Assembly (NCBI GenBank): GCA_019925795.1
Contig: CM034309.1
Location: 27,584,729-27,648,728, forward strand
From: Dendrobium chrysotoxum
Taxonomy: Eukaryota > Streptophyta > Magnoliopsida > Asparagales > Orchidaceae
Direction: 5' to 3'
Length of the DNA: 64,000 bases
The notes under the pieces: generated by a model
Seen by the model: only the letters and a program-made list of their open reading frames with translations
Database searches by the model: none
Told to the model about the DNA's origin: nothing
Made by a program: the position numbers and the translations under genes
In this document: positions 8,826 through 20,564 of the stretch, piece after piece
Numbering within the stretch: position 1 is the first letter of the stretch
How the letters are laid out: each line of letters opens with the position of its first letter

Positions 8826-11800
8826 ATTTAGCCCTTTAACATATGTTGGGTTAAATGCTTAAGCTAAAAAAAATGCAATTAAAATTTAGACTCAATTTTT
8901 AATTTATATCTAATGCAATGCATGCTAGTTGACTCGATAAAATGCTTAAATTAATATGAAGCAGTTTTAAAATCAGGCTTAAAAATAGATTTTATCCTAG
9001 AGATTGCACAACATCCCCTTGGACAGAACTGCACCCTAATAGGTCAGGTGGTCTGCCAGAACCCGCAGGCGGGGAGGTGCCTAACACGGATGAGAAAAGT
9101 CAATATGTATGCATGAAAAACTCCCGGCGAGTCCGGGCTTACTTCTTAAGAGCGTTAGAGTTTCTATCTGAGCTTAAAAATTTTAATTTTGTTTAAGTAG
9201 AAAAGGTTTATGACCGTACCCTCACGAGCCTCCGATCGGGTTCCAGGCTAAATCAAATATGACATGCAATAAGTGCCAAAAAACTACTAAAAGCATGCAA
9301 GTCCTTAATCACGATCAACATCAAGTAATCAAATCAATCAAATAATTAAATTAATTAAATAAATGCTCAAACTGAAAGTCCATGTGGCAAGTGCCACTTA
9401 ATTATACAACCCAGGGTCTGCAGGAAAGTAAAGTGGCCGGGTACCACTGACTACATCCTGGATTCTACTCCTAAGACTCAAGTGACTTTGAGATTTGAGA
9501 TTCTTCTCGTTCTTCACTTCTTCGTCTTCTTGAAACTCCTTGGATCGTCGGGTCTGGATATCCAAATGAAAAGAAACTCCCCCTGAATAGGAGTGTTATC
9601 TTTTCTCTTTGGATATTTAAAATTCATCCTAATTTGGATCTCCAAATGGATAGGAACTCTCCCCTAAGGGATGTTCCTTCCTCTTTGGATTCCAAATTGG
9701 ATGTTTAAACATCTCAATCTCAAAGTACTTTTAAATTTACAACTCAATTTACATCTCAAATTACATCAATTGAAATTAAAAATCTAGACTCAACAACCTG
9801 CAGAGTTATCCTAATAATTAGCAGTTTATATTTGACATCCCAAGCAGTTATATATTTGAAATTAAAATGCTCAATCATAGCCACACTTGGCCATGCTCTT
9901 TTAATTTTAAAGGGGGACTTAAGCATTCTGGAGCACCTGTGCAATTTAATATTTATGATTTTTGCCCCCTTTAATTTATGCCCTGTATGAGCATGGCCAC
10001 CTGCATAAGATTGAATTAGTACAAATCGTCCCTAGCCTAGGGGTAGATCTAACGTACAATCAAATTAACATAGAATGCATTAAATAAATAAACAATCACA
10101 TCAACATCAATTCTATGTCTAGCAAACAGCATGCAGTGAAAGCTCGAAAACCCGGCACACAGTAGAAAAGTAAACACCGGCCTAGCCTAAGACTAGAGTT
10201 GGTTGTCCTAGCAAACCATCTAAAGTGTGTGAGGTAGGCTATGTGGTTTTGATATGTCCTAAATAGGATAATTTGATTGAAGTTGTTTAAAGTTCTAATT
10301 GGTTGAAGGCTTAAGGGAAGATTTAATTTGAATTTAAATATTAATGACTTGAAATTGATTTTAAATTTGATTTTAATTGTTTGTTGGATATCACCTTTGT
10401 TTCACACCGAGGCCGTGAAGTTTATTTCACCTTCCTTGGGGCTAATTTAATAGCCTCGTAGGCCTGGGTTACCCAGTGGTACCCGATATAATTAAGTGAT
10501 TTGATTTTAATTAAGGTTTGAAAGTTGATTAATCTTAATTAGAATTGGTTGATTGTTGGTTTTAATATTAAATTAATATTTTCTGGAATTTTTAATGATT
10601 TATTGAATTTTGGAATTTTTTTGATTATTTTAATGATTTAATTAAGGGGTTAAAAATTGACTTTTTGACCCCTAGTGTTTTCTGGAAATTTAATATTTTA
10701 TTAAAATACTAGACCTTAATACGATCAGTTATACAGTAAGTACACTGAAATTGGATTTTTCTACATTTTATTATGAAGGTTTGAAGTTTTGACTTGAATT
10801 TGAACTAGGTTTGACCAAAAGTTGACTTTTTCAAATTTGATTGATTTCTGGTAACTTAAAATTTTTAATAAATATTAGAGCTTAAGATGAGTTGTATGCC
10901 TTTGAGTTTGCTCAATTTGGAGTTCATTTGAATTAGTTATGAATTTTTGAAGTTTTGAGTATTTAATGAATTATTTAAATTATTTAATTAGAGACCCTTT
11001 TTATGATTTGAATCCAAATGACCTCCAAACTTCTTGAAATCAACTCCAAAGGTCAGGAATGACCTAAGGAGTGATTTCTAAGTGTTTGAGAAATTTTTGG
11101 AATTTTTAATTATTTTTAATTAATTAAATTAATTAAATATTAAATTTCAATTAAAATTAAATTAAGCTTAATTTTGAAGTCCAGTCAAGGGGCTTTTATT
11201 TTTCATTGATTAAGAGTTTGATTCTGGTCAGTTAGAGGGGTTAATTGTATTTTTTGGATTTAAATTTGATTTATTACAATTTTTGGAAGGTTAAATGGTT
11301 TAATCAAGGTTCAAATTTGATTAAGTTAATTAAGTGGCTTAATGATTTCAAAATCCAGTGGAAAATTTCCTATGAGTTGAGAGTATCACTAAGTTCAAGT
11401 GTTCAAAGTTTCAAATCAATTTGAAGTGTATCCTAATTATTGGAGACTTTCTAAGTTCTCTAAATGAGTCCTTGATTATTGTCCTTAATGACACTAGGTT
11501 TAATAGGCTTGAATCAAAGTTTATACTAATCCTTGATTAACATATGAATATAAACATGCATGAATACATCAACATATTCAACACCTAAATCTAGGAGAGC
11601 CTTAGGTGTGTGTGTGCACCTTAAGCATGCAAAGATCAAAATGACTTAGTTAACTAAAAGATTATTTAATGAGTAATTAACTTAATTAATTACTCATTGA
11701 ATAATCACCACTCTACATTAATGCTACTCAAATAGCTTAACCTATGTTTTAAATTTCATAAGATCTCTCAACAATTAAAGATTTAAGAAAATGTAATTTT

Positions 11801-11927
11801 AAAATATACTTTAAAATATATAAATACACATATATCTATATAAAAATATATGAATTTTAAAATTAAATAAATAAAAATATCATCAAAATAATTTAAAATA
11901 TCTTGAGAGATCTTCTGATTTTCCAAA

Positions 11928-11961
<34 letters not shown>

Positions 11962-12371
11962 TAATTTTGAAAATATTCAATATAATATTTAATTATATCT
12001 TAAAATATAATTAAAATAATTCAAATTAATTAAAATGAATTAAATTAAAAATTATTTTAACTTCTGAAATATTAAAATATGTTTAATAATTTATTAAAAA
12101 AATTTAAAATGTATTTTTTTAACTTTTGAAAAATATTCCAAATATTTTCAATTAAATATTAGTTTAAAATATTAGATATTTAATATTTTAAATAATTTAA
12201 AATATATAAAATATTTTAAATTAATATTAATTTTAAATTAAAGGGTTTAATTTTCTGAGCATTTTGACATATTATATGAAATATTTGGAATTAAAATGAA
12301 TTTTTAATATTTTTTTGAAGTTTTTAAGGTTTAAAATAGATTTAAAATTAATTTAATCTTAAAACACTAAT

Positions 12372-12660
12372 AAACTGGCGGCGGGAGGCTACGTGGCGCT
12401 CAGTGACTGGCTGGTCAAAACCGCGCGGTGGCAGGCATTTAATGCCAATCATTGGGTGGCGGCGGGCCCACGCGCTTTTGACTTAATCCAGTCAGCAGCC
12501 CGTCCGTGCCGTCCGATCTAGCGCGGATCGAACCGACGGCTGAGATGGAGCCGGACCAACTTCTCGAACACGGGATCAGCTCCGCGGTTTGAGCTAACCG
12601 CGGGAAGGCTAAATCGTAACCGTTGATCATAGGATCAACGGTCACGATTCAATGCAGTTG
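12372..12660 (-). other. GC-rich block in the LTR of element A
   Basis: A sharp switch from AT-rich DNA to a GC-rich, CpG-containing block (CTGGCGGCGGGAGGCTACG onwards), including the hairpin CCGTTGATC-atag-GATCAACGG at about 12620-12641. The same block is at 27412-27690 in the other LTR. It may mark the promoter or leader region, but this is inference; no clear TATA box was assigned. Confidence 0.45.
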
Positions 12661-13419
12661 TAAAACTGCGTAGCCCGAGCCCTAAAATAGAAAACTGGCT
12701 CATTCTCGTTAAATACTTAATGGATTCAAGTGAAATTTTAAACCTAGATTAAGCTCATGAACAGAAAATATGTGGAGTTCTTTATTTGACTTAAAAACAG
12801 CTTTATGAAAAGCTATTTTAATCTAAGTGCAACGAATTAGGGTTTAAGATTTAAGAAGATCTAACCGTTCGATTTGAGGAATTTTGGATTCTCTGAGCTT
12901 GTAGACTGTCCAAGATTATTTTCCTAGTTGAAGTCGTGGCCTGAAACTCACTGGATCTGGAGATCTTGGCCTGGAACGAACTTGAAGCTTAGGTGGCCGG
13001 AGGATCGTCTCCGGCGAGCTCCTGGTGGCCGGGTTTTGATCAGGGAAGCTTAAGGAAATTGTAGGGAGCTCAAATGAAATCTCAGAGGGGCCTGAGAATG
13101 TTGGAGTAGTGAGAGAATGTAAGGGGTTCAATTGAGCTCGTTTTTGAGCTTTTTGCCCTATTCAACCTTCTCCAGGCCAAATGGATGGTCATGATGGCTT
13201 TGGAGGCTTGCTAAGATGTTGACAAGTGTCCCTAGACAGTTATAGTAGCAGGGAATAAAGGACTACAAGGACAATGAGGTGTAAAGGTCTTTGTCCTTGG
13301 CTAACCAACTTGGGACCACTTGGAGCTAATTAAGCTTTAATCTCAGGATTATAGGAGGCTTAAGAAGCTTCCAGAAATGATTTGAAATAGCTGGAATGAA
13401 ATGGATTAGAAGGGATTAA

Positions 13420-14440
13420 GCTTAAGGTGGGTTTTGACCATTTAAAGCCATTTGGAGGCTTCTTTGACCATTTGTTGACTGGTTTGACCAGTCAACAGGT
13501 CAAATCAAATGATGTGGCACCTAGGTGTCATCAAGGGATGGTTTGGAAGAATTTTGATGCCTAGGGATTAAAATTTAAATGGATATATGAAGATTTAAAG
13601 AAGGGTTGAGCATGCTTTGACCCATATGAACCTATTGTTGACTGTTTGACTGGTCAAACAGTCAACCTAAGCCTAAGTGGACAAGGCATAGATCTTAGGA
13701 ATTGATTGAATGTATCTCAAGGTTTTGATATGATTTGCTTAAAGTTTGAAAAAAGGGTTTGAAGTGGTTTTGACCAAGTCCTATAGTTGACTTGGTCAAC
13801 TATTGGTTGGATCAAGGATCCCATCAAAGCCAAATCACTCAAGATTATGTTCAAGGAGTTTTGAGAAAAAGTTGAAAACATTTGAGGTTTGATTTGATGT
13901 AGGGAGGCTTAAGGATTGAACTGGTCAACCTAGGTTGACTTGGTCAACCAGGTTGACCTAAGGTCAGAGTTTGGGCTGGAATGATTCAAAATGAGGTTTA
14001 AAGTCTGGTAGAAGTGGTTTGAGAGTTTGAATAGGTCATCTAGGTCAAATGACCTTTTTAGGCCCTTAATGGGCTTAATGGGTCAACTAGGTTGACTTGG
14101 TCAACCAGGTTGACCCAGGGTCAAGGATTGGGTCCAACCAGTTCAGAATAATATTCTGAGTCTACTGGTGGTGGTCTCAAGGTCTGGAGAGGTCATTTGA
14201 TCAAAATGACCTATTTGGGCCCTTAATGGGCCTTTTAGGTCAACCCTGGTTGACTTGGTCAACCAGGTGGGTCCAGGGTCTGGGAATGGGTTCAACAGAT
14301 TTGAAATGATATTTGGAGACCAATGGAGGTGGTCCCAAGGTCAGAGGAGGTCATTTAGTCAAAATGACCTGTTTTGACCCTAAATGGGCCTTCTAGGTCA
14401 ACTAGGTTGACTTGGTCAACCAGGTTGACCCAGGGGCTGG
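13420..14440 (-). promoter_or_regulatory. W-box-rich tract in the left LTR of A
   Basis: Many TTGAC/GTCAA sites, including repeated inverted pairs of the form GTTGACTTGGTCAAC at about 13790, 13933, 14093, 14249 and 14407, usually followed by AGGTTGACC. TTGAC(C/T) is the W-box bound by WRKY transcription factors, which act in stress and defence. The tract is repeated at about 28450-29480 in the right LTR. Binding is inferred from motif density only. Confidence 0.5.
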
Positions 14441-15614
14441 TTCTGGGTTCAACGGGTTTGGTTTGACATTTGAAATTTGCTGGAAGTGAATGCATTTGAT
14501 TTGGAGCTCATTTGACCAAAGTGACTATTCACACCCCATAGGGGTATTTTGGTCATTTTGACCCCTGGTCAGCTGGGGGTCAAACTAAGTCCAACAAAAT
14601 ATAGTTTAATGCTCAATAAGTCATAATCAAGGGTCTGGAGGTGATTGGAGGCTTTGGAGAAAGCTCCAGGGTCAAAATCCACTGGGTGGTAGGTCCAGTG
14701 GCATGGACTGTAAATATTTGAAGGTTTTACAGCCTTTGGATTTCAATTCAGTTTCTGGGGTTAGAGATCTCAGAATGAGCTCAAATTTGGAGGGTTACCT
14801 CTAGAGACATGTCACATTAGTGTGGAACTGACGGATCTTGAATCAGAGGTCATTTGATAGGGTTTTGAAATATTCAAAGATTTGCTGGAAAAGGCTTTCA
14901 GGACTTAGACCTTTGGCCTTGGATTTGAATCTGGAGATCTGGTTTTGAATTGGATTTTGAGCATGAATGATAGGATTTGGTTTAATTTTAGGTTGAATTG
15001 AAGCTTGAATTGATCTAGAGGAATCCTAGGGTTTAGAATAGGTCCTAGGGTCCAAATCAGCTTAAGGGAATCCTAGGGTCTAGAATAGATCCTAGGGACT
15101 GAAATCTGGGAAGATCCTAGAATCTGGAAGTCCTAAGGAAATCCTAGGATCTGGGGTCTGGAAGAATCCTATAATCTAGAAAAATCCTAAGATCTAGGAA
15201 TCCTAAGATTCAAGATCTAAAAGGATCTTAGGATCTAGAGTAGATCCTAAAGTTTGATTTCTAGGAAGATCTTAGGGTCTGGAAGTCCTAGGGCCTGGGA
15301 TTTAGAATAGTCTTAGGATCTAGAAGAATCCTGAGCTCTAGATAGATCTAGGAGAATCCTAGGGTCTAAGAGGATCATATGATCTAGAGTCAGGTAGAAT
15401 CCTAGGGTCTGAAGTCTAGGAGAATACTAGAATCTAGATTTGTCTTAAATTATATTGATCGGGGGTCAGGATTGATTTGAATTTAGATTGATCTTAAAGT
15501 CTGGATTGATTTAAGATTAGATTGATCCTAGGGTTAAGATTGATCCTAAGGATTGGAAAGATCCTAAGGTCTGGGTTGGTCCTACTGAGCTCATACAAAA
15601 AAATGAGGTCAACA

Positions 15615-15628
15615 AATGGACCCCAAAT
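15615..15628 (-). promoter_or_regulatory. PPT-like site next to the 3' LTR of element A
   Basis: On the minus strand this reads ATTTGGGGTCCATT directly before TGTTGACCTC. Element B has GTTGGGGGTCCGTT before the same LTR start (36129-36142). The GGGG core and conservation suggest the plus-strand priming site, though it is not purely purine. Confidence 0.5.
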
Positions 15629-17556
15629 ATGTATAATAGAATGTAGTTCTATTGCACATATTGGTGTTGACCGAATAAAATGATCAAGTCTGGAGTTTTG
15701 ATCCTAAAGGAATGAGAAATCTATCCCTGGGGTATTAGAGTTTGAATAGATACTAGGGTAGTGCTAGAAAAAGAGTATTCTACCACTAGTGGGTCTGGTC
15801 CTGAGGGTAGGAGAATCCTAACCTTAAGGGTAGAGGAACCTGGGTGATCCTATAGGAAGGAAGAACTCCTAACTATAAAGGATTGAATTCAGATTTGATT
15901 CTAAGGAAAAGGAAAGTCTAACCTCAGAAGATTAAATTTGAAATGAATATAAGGGAAGGAGATCCTAGCCCTAGAAAATTGAATTTGAAACTTAATTCTG
16001 AGGGAAGGAGATCCTAGCCCTAGAAAATTGAATTTGAAACTTAATTCTGAGGGAAGGAGATCCTAACCCTAGAAAATTGAGTTTGAAATGATACTAGGGT
16101 AGTGCTGAGGCAGCGTACTCTACCGCTAGCGGGTCTAGTCCTAAGGGAAAGGAAGAATCTATCCCTAAAGGAAAAGAAGGTCTGGATGATCGTATAGAAA
16201 GGAAGAATTCCTAACTACAGAGGATCGAGTCTAGATTTGATTCTAAGGGAAAAGGAAATCCTAACCTTAGAAAATTGAATTTGAAATGATACTAGGGTAG
16301 TGCTGGGGGTAGCGTACTCTACCACTAGTAGATCTAATCCTAAAGGAAGGGAAGTCCTACCCTAAAGGAAAAGGAGGTCTGGATGATTCTGTAGAAAGAA
16401 AGAATTCCTAACTACCGAGGATCGAGTTTGAATTTTGATACTAGGACAGTGCCAAAAAGGGCGTACTCTACCACTAGTAGATCTAATCCTAAGGGAAGGA
16501 AGAAATGCCTAGCCTTAAGGAAAAGAAGGTTTGATTGAGATTGATTCCAGGACGATGCCATAGAGGACTTACTCCATTACTAGGAAGTCTAATCCCAAGG
16601 GAAGGAAGAAGAAACTACCCTAAGGAAGAGAGAACCAGGTTTTGAAATTAAACCCAGGACGGTGCCATAGAGGACTTATTCCATCACTGGGGAGTTTAAT
16701 CCCAAGGGAAGGAAGGATAACCTACCCTAAGGAAGAGAGAACTGGATTTTGAAATTAAACCCAGGACGGTGCCATAGAGGACTTATTCCATCACTGGGGA
16801 GTTTAATCCTGAAGGAAGGGGAAAAGCCTAACCTTGAGGAGAAGAGAGTTTGATTTTGGAATTTGAAATTGATTCCAGGACGGTGCCACAGGAGACTTAT
16901 TCCATCACTGGGGAATCTAATCCTAAGGGAAGGAAGAAATGCCTACCCTAAGGAGGAGAGAACTGGATTTTGAAATTAAACCCAGGACGGTGCCATAGAG
17001 GACTTACTCCATCACTGGGGAATCTAATCCTAAGAGAAGGAGAATGCTTACTCTAAGGAAAAGAGAACTGGATGATCGTATAGGAAAGTAGTATTACTTC
17101 CTATAGGAGATCAGACTTAAAGATTTAAATTTTGAAACTAGAATGGTGCCGCAGAGGGCGTTATCCATCACTAGTAGATCTAATCCTAATGAAAGAAAGC
17201 ATGATAACTCACATCTGTCCTTAAGGAGAAGAAGACTGGAGGACCCTGAGGGAAAGAAGTATTGCTCCCCACAGAAGGTCAGATCTGGATTTTGAACCTA
17301 GAATGGTGCCACAGAGGGCGTACTCCATCACTAGAGGATCTAATCCTAAGGAAAGAAAGCACGATGACTCATATCTGTCCTTAAGAAAAAGAAAACTGGA
17401 AGAAGCTAGGATGGTGCCACGAAGGGCGTACTCCACCACTAGCGGATCTAATCCTAAAGATAGAAAGCACGATGACTCACATATGTCCTTAAGGAAAAGA
17501 AAACTGGAAGATTCTGTGAGAAGGAAGCATTGCTTCGCACAGGATCAGATCTGGAT
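15629..17556 (-). repeat. Degenerate tandem array 1 in element A (units about 110-190 bp)
   Basis: About twelve units carry a core of the type (A/C)TAGG(G/A)(T/C)(A/G)GTGC..(G)CGTACTC(T/C)A(C/T)CACTAG followed by GATCTAATCCTAAGGGAAGG and AGAAGGAGA-like purine stretches. Cores lie near 15750, 16090, 16278, 16437, 16546, 16651, 16762, 16872, 16982, 17136, 17296 and 17406. Some linkers already contain hairpins similar to the next array, for example TATAGGAA paired with TTCCTATA around 17083-17103. ORFs here are repeat translations. Confidence 0.8.
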
Positions 17557-18237
17557 TGATCATATGTAAAGAAAACTTGCTTTACATAGAGGATCGAATC
17601 TGGATGATCATGTGCAGAGGAAACTTGCTCTACACAACAGATCAGGTCTGGAATGATCATGTATAGAGGAAACTTGCTCTATACAGAGGATCGGGTCAGG
17701 AATGATCATATGTGAAGGAAACTTGCTTCACATAGAGGATCAGGTCTAGATGATCATGTGTGAAGGAAACTTGCTTCACACAGAAGATCAAGTCTGGAAT
17801 GATCGTGTATAGAGGAAACTTACTCTATACAGAGGATCGGGTCTGGATTGATCGTATATAGAGGAAACTTGCTCTATATAGAGGATCAGATCTGGAATGA
17901 TCGTATATGAAGGAAACTTGCTTCATATAGAGGATCGAGTCTGGAATGATCGTATATGAAGGAAACTTGCTTCATACAGAGGATCAAGACTGGAATGATC
18001 GTGTGTAAAGGAAACTTGCTTCACACAGAAGATCGAGTCAAGGTGATCGTATATAGAGGAAACTTGCTCTATATAGAGGATCAGGTCTAGAATGATCGTA
18101 TGTGAAGGAAACTTGCTTCACATAGAGGATCGAGTCTGGAATGATCATATACAGAGGAAACTTATTCTGCATAAAGGATCGAGTCTGGATTGATCGTATA
18201 TAGAGGAAACTTGCTCTATATAGAGGATCAGGTCTGA
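17557..18237 (-). repeat. Tandem array 2 in element A: 14 hairpin units of about 49 bp
   Basis: Each unit reads TGATC(G/A), a 9-nt arm, the loop GAAACTTG, the complementary 9-nt arm, a short spacer and GATC(A/G). Arms differ among units yet stay complementary: TATGTAAAG/CTTTACATA, TGTATAGAG/CTCTATACA, TATGTGAAG/CTTCACATA, TGTGTGAAG/CTTCACACA, TATATAGAG/CTCTATATA and TATATGAAG/CTTCATATA. The loop is almost constant. TGATC and GATCA can pair as an outer stem. It lies inside the element just before the 3' LTR in the element's sense. Related plant LTR elements have tandem repeats in this position. Confidence 0.9.
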
Positions 18238-20564
18238 ATTCTGGAATTTGATATTTGAATTTTGGAATTTGAAATTTGAATGATGTTTGAACTTGAATTT
18301 GATTGAAGATTTTTGAATCTGAAGATGTTTGAATTTAAAACTTGATTTGATGAATTTGAGTTTGAAAGGTTTTGAATTTGGGATATGTTTTGAATTTGAT
18401 TTGAATTATTTTTGAATTTGAGGAATTTGAATTTGAAAGTTGTTTGATTTTGATTCATCTTGAATTTGATTTTGAATTTTGAATTTTGATTGTGTTTGAT
18501 TCAAATTTGATTTTGAATTTGAAGTGTTTTAAATTTAATTTTAAGTTTGACATTCATCTGGCATGGTACTTCCTGAAGAGCCTCCCCAATTTTTGAAAAT
18601 ATTGGGTGACATTCTTCAGGGTTGATCAGTCAAAGGGAAATTTCCTCAAAGATAGTCATTAAAAATGAACGATCCAGTCAACATTGACTCAAGATTTCCA
18701 TTGAGTTTACAACGGATTAAAAGCGGTCTACAAAAGACTACCACCAAGTCTCCTACTTGGGGAGTTCTAAAGTGACACAATTTATCAATATCTCGAATCA
18801 AATGTGACTTAAAGATTTTCAAACTTTGTTGAGCATGTATTGATTTTTATTTGAGGCCCTCGAGCTCCTCGAATTGGAGTCGGGCACTCTGTTCAATTAG
18901 AGTTTGATTTTAAACAACAAGTCTCAGCTCAGGAAACTACGCTTCTAGATCAGGATGATCTAGGACCTAGCACAGGGTGTAGTTTGATTATGAACGATAA
19001 TTTCCAGCACTATAAAATATTCCTCTAGTGGGATCAATTGTGGACCCAGTATAGAGTGTAATTTTATAAAGAAGGCCTTAAGGAAGGATGCCTGTGTGGA
19101 AGGGCTTACACACACTTCTCAAGGACCAGATTTAAATTTTTATCAAGAATAGAAGATTCATTCTCTTATTAGAAAACTTCCTCTAAGTGTTTGGACCCTG
19201 TCAGAACGACGAACGAGAACAAATTCAGAAGTACAGTGAAAAGTTTGAGTGACCCCAACTAACCTGAAAAGGTTTGAGAATTTAGGTTTTGTTGACCCAG
19301 ACCAAGTTTCGTAGGAACTAAACTGGGGTCTCCCTTAAATATTTTGAATTAAAATCAATTTCAAAGAGGTTAAAGTTGATTATAGAAATTTGATCTTTTC
19401 AATTCTCTAGCACGAGAGATTTTTGTATCTTGATAGAATATCGATGCCCGGTGAAAATTCTGGATTCAAGACTTTCAAAATCAAGCAATTTAAATTTAAC
19501 TGGGTGTTTTGAGATTGAAACATTTAGAAAAAGGGAGCCTCATTCTTTTTCTGGTGGCGCACATTGCGCATCTTTTGATTTATAGTGCATTTTGCACTGT
19601 TTCTTAACTTGTGGCGCCCATTGCGCATCTTTTTTGATTTTTAGTGCACTTTGTGCATTTCTTGATTGTTGGCGCATTTTGCGCATCTTTTGAATTCAAT
19701 TGAATTTAAGAAGAGGCTACACCTTCTTCATTCCAATACCGGGATTACATCTCAAGTATAAGAGAAGAAAACTCATTCTCTTATGCAAGGATGAATAATC
19801 CTCAAGGTAGGACCTAGTCTTTTAAAATGAATATTGGCTTGACTTTTAAAAATCATTGAACAGATTTTAAACATGCAAGAGATATCTATTAGGATAGAAA
19901 ATTGTGAGAAAATTGAGAAGATTTTCATTTCAAAGATCAACTTAAATTTGATATTGATTTAACTCAACAGTTGAATCAATCCCACAAAAGAGGTGGGAGG
20001 GAGGTGTATTCAAACATTTGGAGTCAACTACAACTTTCTCCTGCTTAAGACTTCAAATAGAGGTCAATTCTCATTAAAAAGATGATTCAATTATCTTGAA
20101 AGTTTGAAATCAGTACACTTGAGAAATTGAAAGCTTTTCCTTAAAAAGAAATTGCAAATCTAGGAGGCAATACCTTAGTAGTACGGAATTAAATTCCTAC
20201 GATCTCCTTGGAGGGAGAGACTATTATTGGGTCTGCACTATCCTTAGAAATCATTGCATCACTTTAATCAAAAAGATTTATCTCGATAGGACCCCGTTGA
20301 AAGTTGAATTTTAACGGTATCACTATCTGATATAATCTTAGATTATTTCCCATCTCTTATTACTAGTGGTCTAGTAATTAGGAGAGTGGCACCCCGAGTA
20401 GTTTCTACACCTCCTCCTCTCTAGTTGATGTAGTGGGACACGTGTAGAAACGTGACCTAACATCATCTAGTAGAGTGGATGGGTCATAACCTTCAACTGA
20501 GGGCCTAGGGCTTGGTGCTGGAGTCTGTTCAGTTCTGGCTTGATTGATTCTCGCAATGTAGTAG
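18238..20564 (-). other. Interior of element A without a recognisable gene
   Basis: 18238-18550 is low-complexity GAATTTGAATTTG-type sequence. 18551-20564 has no ORF of note. It includes a hairpin near 18563-18620 (CCTGAAGA with TCTTCAGG, inner CCCCAAT with ATTGGG) and the GCGC-palindrome module at 19550-19695. No RT, integrase or RNase H motif was seen on either strand. Confidence 0.6.
19550..19695 (-). repeat. GCGC palindrome module in element A
   Basis: On the minus strand: AAAAGATGCGCAAAATGCGCC, then TGCACAAAGTGCACTAAAAA, then AAAGATGCGCAATGGGCGCC, GTGCAAAATGCAC and GATGCGCAATGTGCGCC. The order and spacer (AAAAATCAAAA) match the Sirevirus module at 4431-4590 in the same sense, although the two elements belong to different superfamilies. 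Confidence 0.6.

Larger units (their letters stand above)
8826..15614 (-). repeat. Left long terminal repeat of element A (3' LTR in element sense)
   Basis: Nearly identical to 23865-30644. Small differences include A-run length near 8867, single-base changes, and a longer (TA)n at about 11933-11960. The inner end is GAGGTCAACA (minus-strand TGTTGACCTC). The outer end shares 18 bp (ATTTAGCCCTTTAACATA) beyond the TGTTGGG at 8844, so either the LTR ends non-canonically or a little leader sequence is attached outside it. Content by position: conserved core shared with B (about 9000-10260), AT-rich tract (11100-12360), GC-rich block (12372-12660), W-box-rich tract (13420-14440), and GATCCTAGG-type short repeats (15040-15560). 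No gene. Confidence 0.85.

Noticed and set aside
9756..9944. Minus-strand ORF conserved at 24796-24984
   Set aside because: Conservation follows from the LTR duplication. The differences do not favour silent sites and no domain is visible.
12916..13131. Minus-strand 71-residue Pro/Ser-rich ORF, repeated at 27947-28162
   Set aside because: Same LTR duplication; composition follows the C-rich strand.
17557..18237. Regular 49-bp repeats that resemble a CRISPR array
   Set aside because: Plant nuclear context, no spacers of variable sequence, and the varying part is the paired stem; the array is part of a retroelement.
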